Of a stretch of DNA of 64,000 bases, positions 9,039 to 20,129 are shown piece after piece; positions within the stretch are counted from its first letter, which is position 1; the number at the start of each line of letters is the position of its first letter. The stretch lies in the NCBI GenBank assembly GCA_037176845.1, contig JAYKXP010000103.1, positions 1-64,000 of the forward strand, read 5' to 3'. The notes beneath the pieces are model-generated. The model worked only from the letters and a program-made list of their open reading frames with translations. It had not been told where the DNA came from and ran no database searches. Position numbers and translations under genes: made by a program. Source of the stretch: Paramarasmius palmivorus. Its lineage: Eukaryota; Basidiomycota; Agaricomycetes; Agaricales; Marasmiaceae.

Positions 9039-9590
9039 CTTTGTACGAGGAATAGCAGGTTTTTCTCTATAGATTCTTGTTCTAATGGATTTGTGCGAAA
9101 AAGGATTCCGAGGAGTCTTCTTTTTCTGTAACTCGCGAGCGAGTTTTGTGAGAGCTACTCTCAAGTTTGTGGTAAATTCTAAGTGTTCTTCTTGTTGCTC
9201 GCGGAGCTCCTCGTAGGCTGCTACCGACGCGCGTAGTCTAGTGACTTCAAGAAGTTCGTCTAGTGGTAACGGAGTGTGAAACTCGTCGTCACTATCCAGA
9301 TTTCTAGGGGGTGTAGGTACTGCTCCTACTGTTCTAGCTTTGCGGGGTCTAGGTGGAAAATCTAGAATGCGTTCCCCGGCTTGTTGAGAGTTTCTAGTAG
9401 TACGAGGCTTCGATTCTTGTGGAATCTTGTCTTCGTCCTAGAGATAGTCTCTTTTGGGTTGAACTAGGTTTACGGCCTAATTCAGGAAGTATATGAAAGC
9501 GTGGGCTATATAGCCTATGAAGCAAAATGTGTACTAATAAATGTAGAGCTCGCTCGGAGCGCTAGTAAGATTTCTTGTTATCTAGAACCA

Positions 9591-9609
9591 CCCCTCGCGG
9601 TGGGCTCCA
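9591..9609 (-). other. Primer-binding site candidate of the Ty3 element
   Basis: Two bases inside the inferred 5' LTR end (CACA-TT) the minus strand reads TGGAGCCCACCGCGAGGGG. It begins with TGG, the complement of a tRNA CCA end, at the standard 2-base spacing. The cognate tRNA was not identified. The segment can also fold back, because CCACC pairs with GGTGG just after it, so a self-priming role cannot be excluded. Confidence 0.5.
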
Positions 9610-10018
9610 AATGTGAGGCTTATAAAACGCTTGTGAACGAGCGAAATAATATGCCAAGTTGTGCGAGCGGGGTTCGACGTTGTCAAAGGATCCGTACAAT
9701 CGACACAAGAAATCAACTAGCACACTAGTTGAACGTCTACAAATCACTAGGACACAAGGGAAGTGTACGAGCGATGAATGAAACAATGTAATATGATAAT
9801 ATGGTCTCGATATGATCAAGACAACGCGAGCCAACCTATAAACCTATCTATAACTATTCCTATACGTTCCTATGACGCAAAATAACCTATCGAACCCAAC
9901 AAGGGTAAAGACCTATTGTTCCTATGAAGGCTTATGGTTACACTAGTCAAACTAGCACGACAACCAAAGGCACTGATTACACTAGTCGAACTAGCACGAC
10001 AATCAGGCCACCTATAAG

Positions 10019-10104
10019 CTAGTGGGGCTCCACACTAAGCTTTAACGACACTGGTGGGGCTCCACACCAAGTGAAAAGAGGGATCTAGTGGGGCTCCACA
10101 CTAG
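10019..10104. repeat. Three hairpin-forming repeats in the LTR U5
   Basis: The core GTGGGGCTCCACAC (one copy GTGGGGCTCCACACC) occurs three times, at about 10022, 10053 and 10089, spaced 31-36 bp apart. Each sits in an imperfect palindrome such as TAGTGGGGCTCCACACTA that can fold into a stem. Just before them, ACTAGTC-A/G-AACTAGCACGACAA occurs twice (about 9951-10010). In the RNA they fall between cap and gag, where packaging or dimer signals could lie. That role is an inference. Confidence 0.6.
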
Positions 10105-10217
10105 TCCAGAAACAATCAATCCTATGCAAGAGACTAGACGCGCTAGCTCTGTCCTATGGGTATCTCAAAGTTCTAATTTCACGACTCTAGTTCAATATAG
10201 AGAAGGGCTTTTCAAGG

Positions 10218-10223
10218 TTTTAT
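10218..10223 (-). terminator. Poly(A) signal AATAAA in the LTR
   Basis: Minus-strand AATAAA lies about 110 bases downstream of the expected transcription start. In an LTR this marks the R/U5 part used for 3' end formation when the same sequence is read in the 3' LTR. Confidence 0.4.
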
Positions 10224-10357
10224 TTTCTAAGTTATTGTTCTAAGCACACGTCGCCTCTATGGTCAACGATAGAAGTCAAAAACTTTGCTATTGAGCTCTA
10301 GGGCTACGTATATAGCGGGGTAATTGCTTGAGAGCTTCCTAGGGGAAACCCTGCTGC

Positions 10358-10364
10358 TTATATA
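10358..10364 (-). promoter_or_regulatory. TATA box of the Ty3 LTR promoter
   Basis: The minus strand reads CGCGGGTATATAAGCAGCAG, a strong TATATAA. It drives toward gag, with transcription expected to start about 30 bases further in (near 10330). It separates a long U3 from a U5/R part that contains the AATAAA. Confidence 0.6.
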
Positions 10365-11410
10365 CCCGCGAGCGTACATATTTTACATATAAGTGAAAGT
10401 GGACACGATAAAGTAATAGTAACTATGCAAGAAACGAGAACGAGGAGAGGATTCTGTCCATATGAAGTAAGTATCTACCAGAAAAGGAAGGTTTGGATAT
10501 ATATTGGTCGGAATTCGACATTATTTTGCAGGACTGCGAGTCATATTACTTTTTGGTTGCTAGGAAGTGGCGCGCGGAGGCGCTGTTCCGCATGGTGCGT
10601 TTCGGATATCGGTGCTAGGACATAGTTATTCCGCTCGGAACTTGCTAGGAGTCCGATCTCGACCGAAACGCTTCGGATTCGTATCCGAGGAAGGTAGGCT
10701 CTATGCCCTTGTAGTTCTATATTATATTTTCTATGTCCTAGGACAGTCCTGGCACAGAATCCTATCTGTTTCCTTGTTATAGGACTATATGTCCCTCACT
10801 AGTGTCCGTACTAGCAGTAGGAATCCCAACTCGAAGCTCGAGGGATATTCCGATCGATATGTGAAAGCTGTTAAGCCCCCATATGGTCCTCGTATCGATG
10901 ACCCGGTTACTCGGACATTTCTAATCCTGGTAACTCTGCTCTCGAAGGTGACTCGCACCTCCAGCTTCTACCGTATTTGGTATATAGCTCTGATTCGTCC
11001 CCTAGGGTCCTTCTACGCTGTGGTAGTTGGTCCTCGTTCACTATCCCATCTCATATGTCCCATAGCGCGAGTATAGTATAGCCATATGACCCACTAGGAA
11101 GTCTACCATGTACAGTAGCATGTCCTCGTAAGGTTCCAGCCTGGTAATAGAGTATAGATACGGTCTACAGGTTTCGACGCGTATCCGAGCGCAATCATAT
11201 AGGGCTAACGACGACATCAACGTCTATGCGCGCGCAGCTAGTATTCACTACGCAGTGCATGCCTATCTTATTCTTCGTCATATGCGCACTACTAGGTTCC
11301 TAGTAGTGCTACCAAGTCCATATAGTACTTAGTACGATGTACTAGTGCGATTCTGAACACAACAATTAGTGTCAAAATGACTGTTTTTCAGCGATTTCGT
11401 TCTGGTACCC

Positions 11411-12103
11411 TCACAACGCGCCATAAGACAGGAATTTGTGTGGACCACGGCGTGGATGAGCAGCAGCAGGGCCGCCTAAACCTTGTTCAATCAACCTTTG
11501 CTGAGTTTTGGTCAAGCGTGGGGGAGAAAACTTGGCAACGGCACCGAGCCGTTCAATCATGTGGTTGGCTTGGCGAACGTTGTCGGACCATGTTGGGTCG
11601 TTTTGAGGACCCGGGATGATGACCCCCATTACAGCACCACTTGAGCTGGTAAGGGGCTGAGAAGAGCTGGTAATGTCAGATGAAGGATACAGGCTAAAGG
11701 AAAGTGGCGGGCTCACTGAGGATTATGAGCAAGTTTCGAGAATCGAAACTCGCCGTCAGGATCCATGAGCTCTGAGAACGTGTAGTCCCGTTTGTCAGGG
11801 AGAGCCTTCTCCAAGCCCAGATATCCCGAGCTCGCAGGACGGAAGTCAGCGATGTGAAACACGGTTTGAGCAACGACTGCAGCGTTCAAAATGGTGCAGC
11901 GGAGACTCTTGTGGACCAGAAACTCTGGGTCTCGGGAGTACGCTATGTCCACCTGTGAACGCCGGGCCTTTCGCCGAGCCCGTTTGCTCTTGGCTTTGTC
12001 GCGAGCAATCTCAGCTGCACTCTTGAAACGATGCTTTTGAGCCTTTGGGGTGGTCGGTAAGACATTGGGAGGGGTTGGAGCGGAGTGTGGGGGCAGTGAG
12101 GGG
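11411..12103 (-). pseudogene. Unidentified gene fragment, two exons, truncated at both ends
   Basis: A proline-rich then basic stretch (KSKRARRKARRS) leads into DPEFLVHKSLRCTILNAAVV and ends exon 1 at KLAHNP. A clean 50-nt intron (GTGAGC...TTACCAG, 11667-11716) joins in frame to an exon reading SGAVMGVIIPGPQNDPTWSD and ending in an RRGPHKFLSYGAL stretch at a stop. No start codon context is visible, because upstream the sequence runs directly into the oppositely oriented KDZ gene near 12,104. In general style it resembles uncharacterised proteins that accompany transposons in agaricomycetes, but I cannot name the family. It looks like a fragment left by a rearrangement next to the KDZ copy. 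Confidence 0.4.
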
Positions 12104-14424
12104 TTCCTCTATTACAAATTCCTGTCTGTCGATGCGTGCTTTCGCCTGAAGCGTCAAGCCATATCTAGTGAGGCAGGAGATCCTGGATTGTTCACGGGAT
12201 TGGCGTACTACGTGGACCAGGAACCGTATCAGAAATGGATGAAGGCAGCGCCTGATCAGAAGGAGGTACGTCGTATTCTTTGCGGCCGAATCTTCCGGTA
12301 TTAATGGATCATGTCAGGTGAATGACTGCTCAAGCTTAGCAGCTGTGAAGCAGGCAAACACCAAATTTAACCGAGGCTATGCTACTACTGGGTGCCTATT
12401 GTGCATGTGCTCGCGTCATGAAATGTGTGAACCTAATGGTGTGGTCGACCTCAATCGGGGTGAAAAGTACGTTTTGAATGCCCTACGGTAATCTATTGGA
12501 ACTGACCATGCTTCCTAAAGGTTCATGCTAGGCGATTACGCTGTGGGAGCATCCCAGAAGCTATCGTCGCCTCTTCTCAAACGCGTGCTGAGCTATGATA
12601 TAGCATGCCAGTACTGCAAGAAGTTTTTTGACCGAATGCGACTGCTCCCAACTGAAGCTATGATGGAAGTCGATGAGAGTAGATGGAGTTTTGTCATCCC
12701 AAAACTCCATATACGAGGCCACGAACGGCCGTGTCAAGAGACCTTCGCATTGCATCTGCATCCTGGTGCTGGTCAGACCGACGGAGAGGGTATAGAAAGG
12801 CTTTGGGCTGAAGTTGGCCCTGTGGGGATTAGCACTAGAGAAATGGGACCAGGTCATCAGCGGGATACTATCGATGATCACCAGGGAGCGCGTAATTGGA
12901 GAAAGATATGTGGGTTGGGTGAGTAAGAAGGAGTGTGATTGGATATAAGGATCTGACCAACATTCAATTGACAGGTCATTTGCTAAGAAGACGTGAGGCA
13001 GAGGCTCAACGCCAAGCAGTAACCCAGACGTTGGAGTATGAACGTTTCTGCCAAAGCCAGCCACCGAGCCGTATCGAGGAGTGGAAGAAGGTGGTCCTAG
13101 AATGGGAGTTGGGTACCTCAGAAGTGAATCCTTATTCGCTATCAGAACGAGGTCTGTTTGCTATTATTCAAGTGGTGGAGAAGAAGGCTAATTGGTGTGA
13201 ATTGCAGGAGAAACGGAGGAAGATGTGCGTTTGAGGTTAGCCGTCCTTGAAGCAGAGCGCAGTTTGAGAGGAGAACGAAGTCTTCATGAGGTGGCTCCAA
13301 GTGCCTTCATGCTGATGGGACTGGAGATTGAGGACCAGCAGCGGCGTATGGTCATCCGCCTAGGGAATGGCGACGGTAGCACAGTGCGACAGAAGACGGA
13401 GGATGTAGAGAGACGTGCCAAGCTAGGGCGACTCATTGCGCGATTCAGGACGGTGCAGCAGACCTACATGCCGACGGCTTTGGCCTACCTCGCTACGCTG
13501 CCTAACTATTCCAACGTTGACACTGTAGAGAAGATCCCAGTTCTTCTCCCTTCGGGTCTACCTGAAACCATTCGATCACAACCGCAGATGGGGGAGTGGC
13601 TAGATCGGGAGGTGGAGTACAGGCGAGCACAACTAAGGTCTGCCCTGAGATGCCTACGAACACATTTATTTGTGCGCGTGGGTCTGAATATCGAACGGAC
13701 TACGCAAGCTCGAGGGCAGAAGGAGTCAACTCGATCACGGCAGGACCTTGCAAGGAACGAGAACGAGATCCAGGCGTTCAAGACCAAGTATCAATCGGCA
13801 TGGAATGCTTTATTGGTGTTGATTGGGGAGGAGCAAATTCAGCGACAGATGCCTGGTTATCATGTGTTACATGATCACGATGTCCGGTCTCATGAGGACG
13901 AGGACAGCCATTGTGTTGTCTCTAGCCGTAAAACGAGGCCAACAAATGAACCCAGACCCCTGATAGTCGCAGGGGAATCACGTCGTACTTTATCATGGAT
14001 ATGGACCGGCGTAGACGTGTCTGGCGACTCGAAGGCGATGCAAGAGGCACTGCGAATCGAATGGAGCAAGTGCTGGGCACGTAAACGACGGTGGGACGAA
14101 GAGCTGGCTTTGTTGCTCGAGGAGAAGCGACGTGTGGTCCAATCACTGCTGTTCCAGTCGGAGAACTGGCGGAGGAAGGCTGGCCAAGATCCAGAGCAAC
14201 GTCAGGAGGGCTATAACGCGTATGCCCTGCGTCAAGCGTCGTTGAGAAAGGGATTAGTGGAGCGATTTGAAACCATCTGGAAGACGCCAATTCGTTGTCG
14301 TGGCCATGGAAGGCGGGCTAGACCACCAGTTGATGATAACGACCAAGGAGAGGAGAGCGAGGGCAATGAGGATATAGAGCCGGCATTGGATTTGGATTTG
14401 GATGACGACGACGAGGAGCTTTAG
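12104..14424 (+). CDS. KDZ (Kyakuja-Dileera-Zisupton) transposase, 5'-truncated
   Basis: Five exons join in frame: 12104-12265, 12318-12466, 12521-12918, 12975-13151 and 13208-14424, with introns of 52-56 nt (GTACGT, GTACGT, GTGAGT and GTCTGT donors, all ending CAG or AAAG). The RNase H-like core is retained: first Asp in LSVDACFRLKR; the RHE...NGVVDLNRGEKF block; second Asp in LSYDIACQYCKK; KLHIRGH; and the Glu in GQTDGEGIERLWAEVGP. The C-terminal 500 residues are helical and end in an acidic tail (DLDLDDDDEEL). The usual N-terminal cysteine-rich (CxC-type) region is missing; coding similarity starts abruptly at FLYYKFLSVDACFRLKR. The remaining 2.1 kb has no stop. Terminal repeats and target duplications were not found. 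The protein cuts and pastes the element's DNA; as it stands it lacks the DNA-binding part. Confidence 0.9.
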
Positions 14425-14780
14425 GATGGGTCAATACTTTACAAAGTGGCCGGTATACTTTGCAAAGTGGAGTTTCTGGTCAAGGCATGCTTTACCTGTA
14501 TTATTTTTGATAAATTCCGTGAATATTTTAATTCGGACTTAGCAGACAGTTATCTATTCCTATTTGGGACACTTATAGACGCCTGTATTTAACATTTTTT
14601 TGCTCCCCTGCTGCTCACCCAACTACTTTGCAATGTGTCGCTGGGACCTCTCCCACTTACTTTGTAAATAAGCAACAAGGTCGGCTGCTAAGCCATGAAA
14701 GCATGGCGCTATGGCTAATGTAGTCATTCAGCAAAGTCCGTCCAAAGAAATGCCGATTAAAATGAGCGGAAGGCAACGAG
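14425..14780. other. KDZ 3' flank, no gene seen
   Basis: Just after the KDZ stop the sequence repeats a short motif (TACTTTACAAAGTGG, then TACTTTGCAAAGTGG), and TACTTTGCAA and TACTTTGTAAA follow within 230 bp. These may belong to the transposon's subterminal region. No inverted partner was found on the left side. No coding sequence is visible. Confidence 0.3.
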
Positions 14781-16730
14781 AAGGAAGAGGAACATAGAGG
14801 AACGAGGTCAAGGTGCGATTCGCGTTTGCGGCGGTCCGTGACTTCTGTCACTCTCTTCCGACCAATACACCACATTATAGTACCCAGATAGGTACGTGCT
14901 CTTTATTCTATCTCTCAAAAATACGCTTAACAGGGCTTCCGGAGTAAAACCAATATGCGCTATGCTGCATGAGCTAGTACTGTCACAATAACATGTTTCT
15001 GAGGTCCTACGATTCTGGTAAGTATACAGGATCACAACTCCTGGGTGTGTTATTGACCCTGTTGTATTTGTAGCTTGAGAATTCAAGTATTCATTTGGAT
15101 TATCCCCGAGTCAACGCCGAGCTTTACTTACCTCTGCGAACAAAGGTACATCTGCGCGAGATCTTCGAGGCCAAGCTTCACCGTCTCGTTTCGCAGTGTG
15201 AGAACCGTTTGGAAGGCCTGAAGGATGCGTGGATATGAGTAGGTTTTGAACGTTCGATTCGTGGTATTGGTATTACTCTGTACATATTTCAAATGAGTCT
15301 TCCGCCTTGGTTACCAGGAGATCTATCGAGAACGAGTATAAGCCATTGTCACATTTACAAGAAAAGTGCGGGATAAAAACTCACCTAACTTCCACTGATG
15401 CACCTAGTTTTCGGTACGCGTTCAACCCAAAGCCGAAAACGCGAACGAAGAGTCCAGTCTAGCGATCACTCGCGGCATCCACGTTGACGTCTGGGCTATC
15501 ATTTTATAGCTTCCTTCTCGGGAGAGCCAGCATGCACCTCGACTTTCACCACAAATGCTTATCTGTCCGCTTTTCGCGTTGAAGAAAGTTCGGGTTACGT
15601 ACTATGTAGAGTAGCCATCAGCGTTAGAAGAGAAGAACAAAAGAATACCAACGTACCAATGCCCTCGTCTTCACCTTGCCCTCAGGAGCTCAACCCATTA
15701 CGCGTTCAAGGGAGCGGAAAGGACCCTACATTAAGGTAAACATGACTATCAGTAGATATAACCCACGAAAACTATTAGGGCATACCATTGTTTAGAAAGC
15801 TTGTTATTTAATCGTCGACGATTCAACAGCCCAAAGAACCGCAATAGCCTCGAGGAATCCTTGACCTTGAAAGAATGTCGGTCGTTGATGATTGTACCCT
15901 TGTACATGTAACCCCCAACAGCTAGCACCTGGCATTCTTCCAACGGAAATCCATCGACGACAACTTGCGATTCCTTTTCCCCAGAGCCCTATACCCACAA
16001 CAGATCGGTAGAACGTTCCAAAGCCAAAACAGCTTGAGATCCAAACTTGAGGTAAGATTTTGAAGGATGGGATGTGAAAGAACAGGTTGTGGATCAGGAT
16101 ATGGGCGAGGAGTTGGCTGTAGATGGCCTGGAACCCGACTTGGGTATTAAATCGATGGCAAGGCGATACTATGTGTCTTCGGTCGAGGCGACGGATCCTG
16201 AGCTTTTGACTGCAACCAGTAGTCTCTCAAAAACGCTCTATTAGGATGGATATCAGTAAAACGCATTAAGAATGGAATGAAAATACCGACCATGGTAGAA
16301 CCAACAAAGCCAGCTTGGCCGCCGTTTCGACTAGACCAATCTTGCTTATCCAGGCCTATAGCCACTCTACGATCCATCGCAACCCTTTGAGGCCTTTTCG
16401 CAGCAGGATACACGAGGGAAGATGGAGTAAGCGAATGTTGTTGACTTCAGGAAACCCAGTACAGCGACATGAGTATATGAGGAATGGTGCTCGGAAGGTC
16501 CAGGGATGGTGCAGAAGAAGCTGCACCTCGGATTCGCAAAGGGTGATATGAGGGTGTAGGAGTGAAGGTGTAGCCAAACATAATTGACAATGGGTGGTGA
16601 AAGGGATCGACTTGGGCTATTGTGGAAAGTATAGATAGCGGCGAATCCTGCTAGCGGAAACTTGACTTATAGATGGTATTGGAGAGTGTCTTTGGGAAGG
16701 GGACTGGGATGCTGGGATAGCTTGAGTGAG
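14780..16730. repeat. Repeat block R1, copy 1
   Basis: About 1.95 kb is similar by eye to 32130-34140 in the same orientation. Anchors include GAACATAGAGGAACGAGGTC, CTCTGCGAACAAAGG and GGGAAGGGGACTGG. The copies differ by many substitutions and small indels. Minus-strand frames such as 15749-15943 (VLAVGGYMYKGTIINDRHSF) and 16147-16413 look coding in one copy but are broken or shifted in the other, so R1 probably holds decayed exons of an unknown minus-strand gene. Confidence 0.65.
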
Positions 16731-16859
16731 ACGCGAGTGAGACGAGACGGAGAAACGCGAGTTACTTGGAGTCTTGGCAGATTGGATGTCAATTTGCCGG
16801 GACCTTGCTGAGTAGCGTCGTTTGCCGATTCACCTTCACTCTTCTTGGGGTGCAAGGTG

Positions 16860-19470
16860 TATCGTATAGCATTTACCGAAGCATCTTAGTCTCTAGTACT
16901 ATTGTATGCCTGAAGCCGAATACAAATCAAAGACTTTGTCTATTTGGACGCATGAAAAGAGCGAGGTCCAAGTGAGGTCAATGGCCGTTGTTGCGCGTGT
17001 CACTTGGTGTGATCAGCTCGTACTCCCACTACCATGATCTCTTCTCAACGACACCTCAGCATTGTTTTATTCTCAGTCTTTGGGATTCTCTCACTGCATT
17101 CTACTTCCGAGTCTCTGGGGTAATGGATTGAAAACAGGAAATTGAATAGGTGTGTGTAAGTAATACTTCGCTTGTCGTCCGGCAAACCTCATTCTCTTTT
17201 CTCTGCAGCTCCTGTCCAAACGACCTCTCCCCTGGGCAATACTACACCCAACTTCCGATTTACAGCAGCCATAATCCCTCCGGTGAAGGACCCTACAAAC
17301 CCTAAATATCCCGCACTCGCACTCGCACCCGTTTCCCGACTCTACTGTATCTTCTCCGTTGGGTCAACCCCTGCAGCTTTGTCCTCGATGTAAAACTCTC
17401 GTCAGACATCCGCTCCTTCCTCTAAAGTTACACTACGCCCTCGACCGTCGATGATCAATCAAGCTCCCTCTCAGGCCCTAGTTATCGCGTCGACGTCCGC
17501 GTTTCACCCATTCCACTTAAAACGGGAATCCTGTCCTGCATGTGGACACAGGAAACATTAGGCAGAAAAGAGAAGATGGTACGGAGCCGGAACGTGGATG
17601 GAGTACTCTTGGAACGCCGTGGAGAGGGGGACAGCCTGAATATGTCGACCTTACCTCTATTCTCGTTTCCTGGTCGCTTTACGCGTCATTCACGCTCAGA
17701 AGGAATGTTGCATTGGGGCCTTTGATTATTGAGTACAGGGAAAAGAAAACAAGGCAGTGGAAGGGTGTGGTGTATATCGAGACAGCGAATGAATGGTACG
17801 TGTATATCATCCGGCTGAAAGGGACATTGTTCACTCAAAAATATTTCAGACATTGTTTCATATAACTGCGACGGCAAGGCTTGGAAGGAGGGAATGTGGT
17901 GGTAAGGAAGGGTATCTGGGGCGGAGTGGGGGTATAGCAGTGTCGTTGTTCGGTGTATGGTTCGGAGGATTGAGGATAGAACTGTCAAGACAGCCAGCAG
18001 AAGACGCATCTTGTTCTTTGCTCTGTTCCACAACCACCATATCTACGCTTTCCTATGGCTGCATGTACGTAGTATTCATATTAGCCGTCTACTAACACTG
18101 ACGACCTCCTACAGACACCTTATTCAAAGACTTATGCCTTGGATGCATTCAAAAAGACAATAAGACCACGTTCTCGCGTTCTCAACGTCCAACGTTCAAC
18201 ACCCAGGTTCCCTGGATCGATCCAGCATCCCAACCCCATTGCGCTGGCGTACTCTTCGCATGTGACAATTAGACGGCCACCTCAACCTCGCCTTTGTCGA
18301 CGACACCTCATCTTCTCGAGAACGGATGACCCAAACACGCTTCCCAAGAGCCAGGAACAAGAAATCTGATCGTTCACGTCACGTCACCCAGGCATACCCC
18401 AATCGCACCTCCTTGTCCTGGATTCCAGAGCGGGGAAGGATATGGTGCAGTGGAAAAGATCGAGAGGAGAACTAGGAGAAAACGATCGGCAAGGGGCATG
18501 GGCCTTTTCTGGGGCTCGGTGACGAAGATATTGCTTTGGTCAATGCTAGAGAGGCATAGGTTAGCAACGGAATCAAGCCTCGAAACAACAACGCGCACGA
18601 GTTACCGTTCCGACCTCCAGGCTGTCGCTATCCTATTATCCACATCCTCCGCCTCTTATACACTAAATCCTATGCTTCGCGATAATCTACCATTCAGAAA
18701 TAACGGACACTTCCCCGTGTTTTCTCTCTGAATTCAGGTCATATTTCTACATCTACCTCTTCCTCAATCCCGAGCACAGGCGTTGCTCAATCCGACCTTG
18801 AGCCGTCTTGAGGCACAGATCGTTCTTTCGTCGTCTCTACATGGACTATAGGCACGCCCGAGTTTAGAGCCCTTGCCTAAGGTCGAGCATTGTTCCTGGT
18901 TCACCAGGAACATTGATGGCGCTCTGGGGCGTTACATGAGGCGCTCTAAAAGGATATGTTTGGGTCGTCTAGCTATGCGAAGCACACCAGCTAGAATACA
19001 ATGTGGCGCTCGGGGAGCAAATATGAGCGATATGAGGGGAGGGACGGAAGACATCAACACGGTAAGCAATCGTCAACCTCTCCTCTTGACGCTCATTGAT
19101 AAATCCACTCCTTTTAGCTATTCACCATGCCCCTACCTACAGATTGGCGGTCGTCATAGGTAAGTTTTTCACCTGGAGTTGGGATGAGCAATAGAGCCGA
19201 ACAAAGAGTCTACTGGTACGTACCTACCGTGCTTCTCTTACTTATCAACTTCTGATTCTTTTCCGCGCTTGACAGCTTCCTGGATCCCGACCTCGTACCA
19301 GCTTGTACCTCAAAAGACCTCACCTAATTCTTGCTCGAACGGAAGCTAGGGGAAAAGCTGTCAATTAGAGATAGCACTGTATTGTTGGAATGAAGGTTTA
19401 GAAGAGATAGGACACTGTAAACGGGTGCAACTGAGATTGGGACCGCAGCTATCTTAGTCCTCGAATGATG
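16860..19470. other. Unique stretch between R1 and R2, no gene resolved
   Basis: Several plus frames look weakly coding, for example about 17540-17790 (VDLTSILVSWSLYASFTLRR). Exon borders cannot be joined into a model without stops, and no family is recognised. Pyrimidine-rich CTTCC/CCTC tracts on the plus strand are typical of promoter-proximal DNA in this group of fungi. No repeats or RNA genes were seen. Confidence 0.25.
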
Positions 19471-20129
19471 TTGGTGAACTTGGGAAAATGCTTTAATTCT
19501 GCGAGTCAGATATGTAAAAAAGAATGCCATGATTCACCTTGTTTGCGCTCTAGCATTGGCTGTGGCATCGTTGAGAATAGGCCGAGGTGGTTGTGACTTT
19601 GAGCAAGTCATCACCGCGAGGATGTCAATGTCGATGAGAGCCGGCAGACATTTTGCTCTTTCCTTCTCTACGCGCTACCGTTCGCTGGGATAGGGCTAGA
19701 CTAAGTAGACGAAATACAGCGTTCCATCTCTCGGTTGCACAAGTTACATTTAGGGAACGTACAGAAGGAATCTTACTTTCACGACGATGAAAATCAACCA
19801 ATCCGCCGTGGCCTAGACCTCTACCCCTTTGAAAGCCTCCTCATCACCACGCTCCTTCTCACTCCACCAAGTACCTCCCTCCCTCTTCCTCCTCACTTGT
19901 TCCGTACCACGAATATTACCTCCAACAACCCATCTTCATCAAACACGCTAAACCTACGGTCTGCCTAACGGCCCAGGTATCGCGAGCACACCGAAGCACG
20001 AGATATCTGGGTGAAGATGGGGAGAAAAGGTTGAGAACACTGAGGGTTAGACGATAGAATTGAAATGAAGATCCGAGAAGAGCAGACGAATTAACCAGAC
20101 AAGGACTTTTTGAAAGGGCTGGGTAATTG

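Larger units (their letters stand above)
1663..11364 (-). mobile_element. Ty3/gypsy LTR retrotransposon, 3' LTR not in window
   Basis: In minus orientation the order is 5' LTR (11364-9612), primer-binding site (9609-9591), gag, protease, then RT, RNase H and integrase. RT before integrase is the Ty3/gypsy order. The catalytic motifs of gag, pro and most of pol are present and open. The integrase C-terminus (below about 2400) carries several one-base indels. Pol coding traces can be followed to a stop near 1663. No second LTR is recognised in 1-1663, so the element extends past the window start, carries extra DNA there, or has lost its 3' end. The right border at 11364 (…ACA) is inferred from the TG...CA rule and is uncertain by tens of bases; no target duplication can be checked. 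Confidence 0.88.
9612..11364 (-). repeat. 5' LTR of the Ty3 element (about 1.75 kb, outer end inferred)
   Basis: The inner end (minus ...CCTCACA) lies two bases before the primer-binding site. Going outward the minus strand has a polyadenylation signal at 10218-10223 and a TATA box at 10358-10364, the U5-R-U3 order expected of an LTR. No ORF of note occurs in the 1.7 kb. The outer border is placed at the ...ACAACA ending at 11364 by the TG...CA rule, since the other LTR is not available for comparison. Confidence 0.6.

Noticed and set aside
10425..11076. Short plus ORFs in the LTR (66-95 codons)
   Set aside because: They lie in the inferred U3 region, have no motif and overlap one another in different frames.
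12050..12103. N-terminal 18 codons of the ORF before the KDZ core as the true start
   Set aside because: This stretch is the reverse strand of the proline-rich exon of the neighbouring fragment and does not resemble KDZ N-termini.
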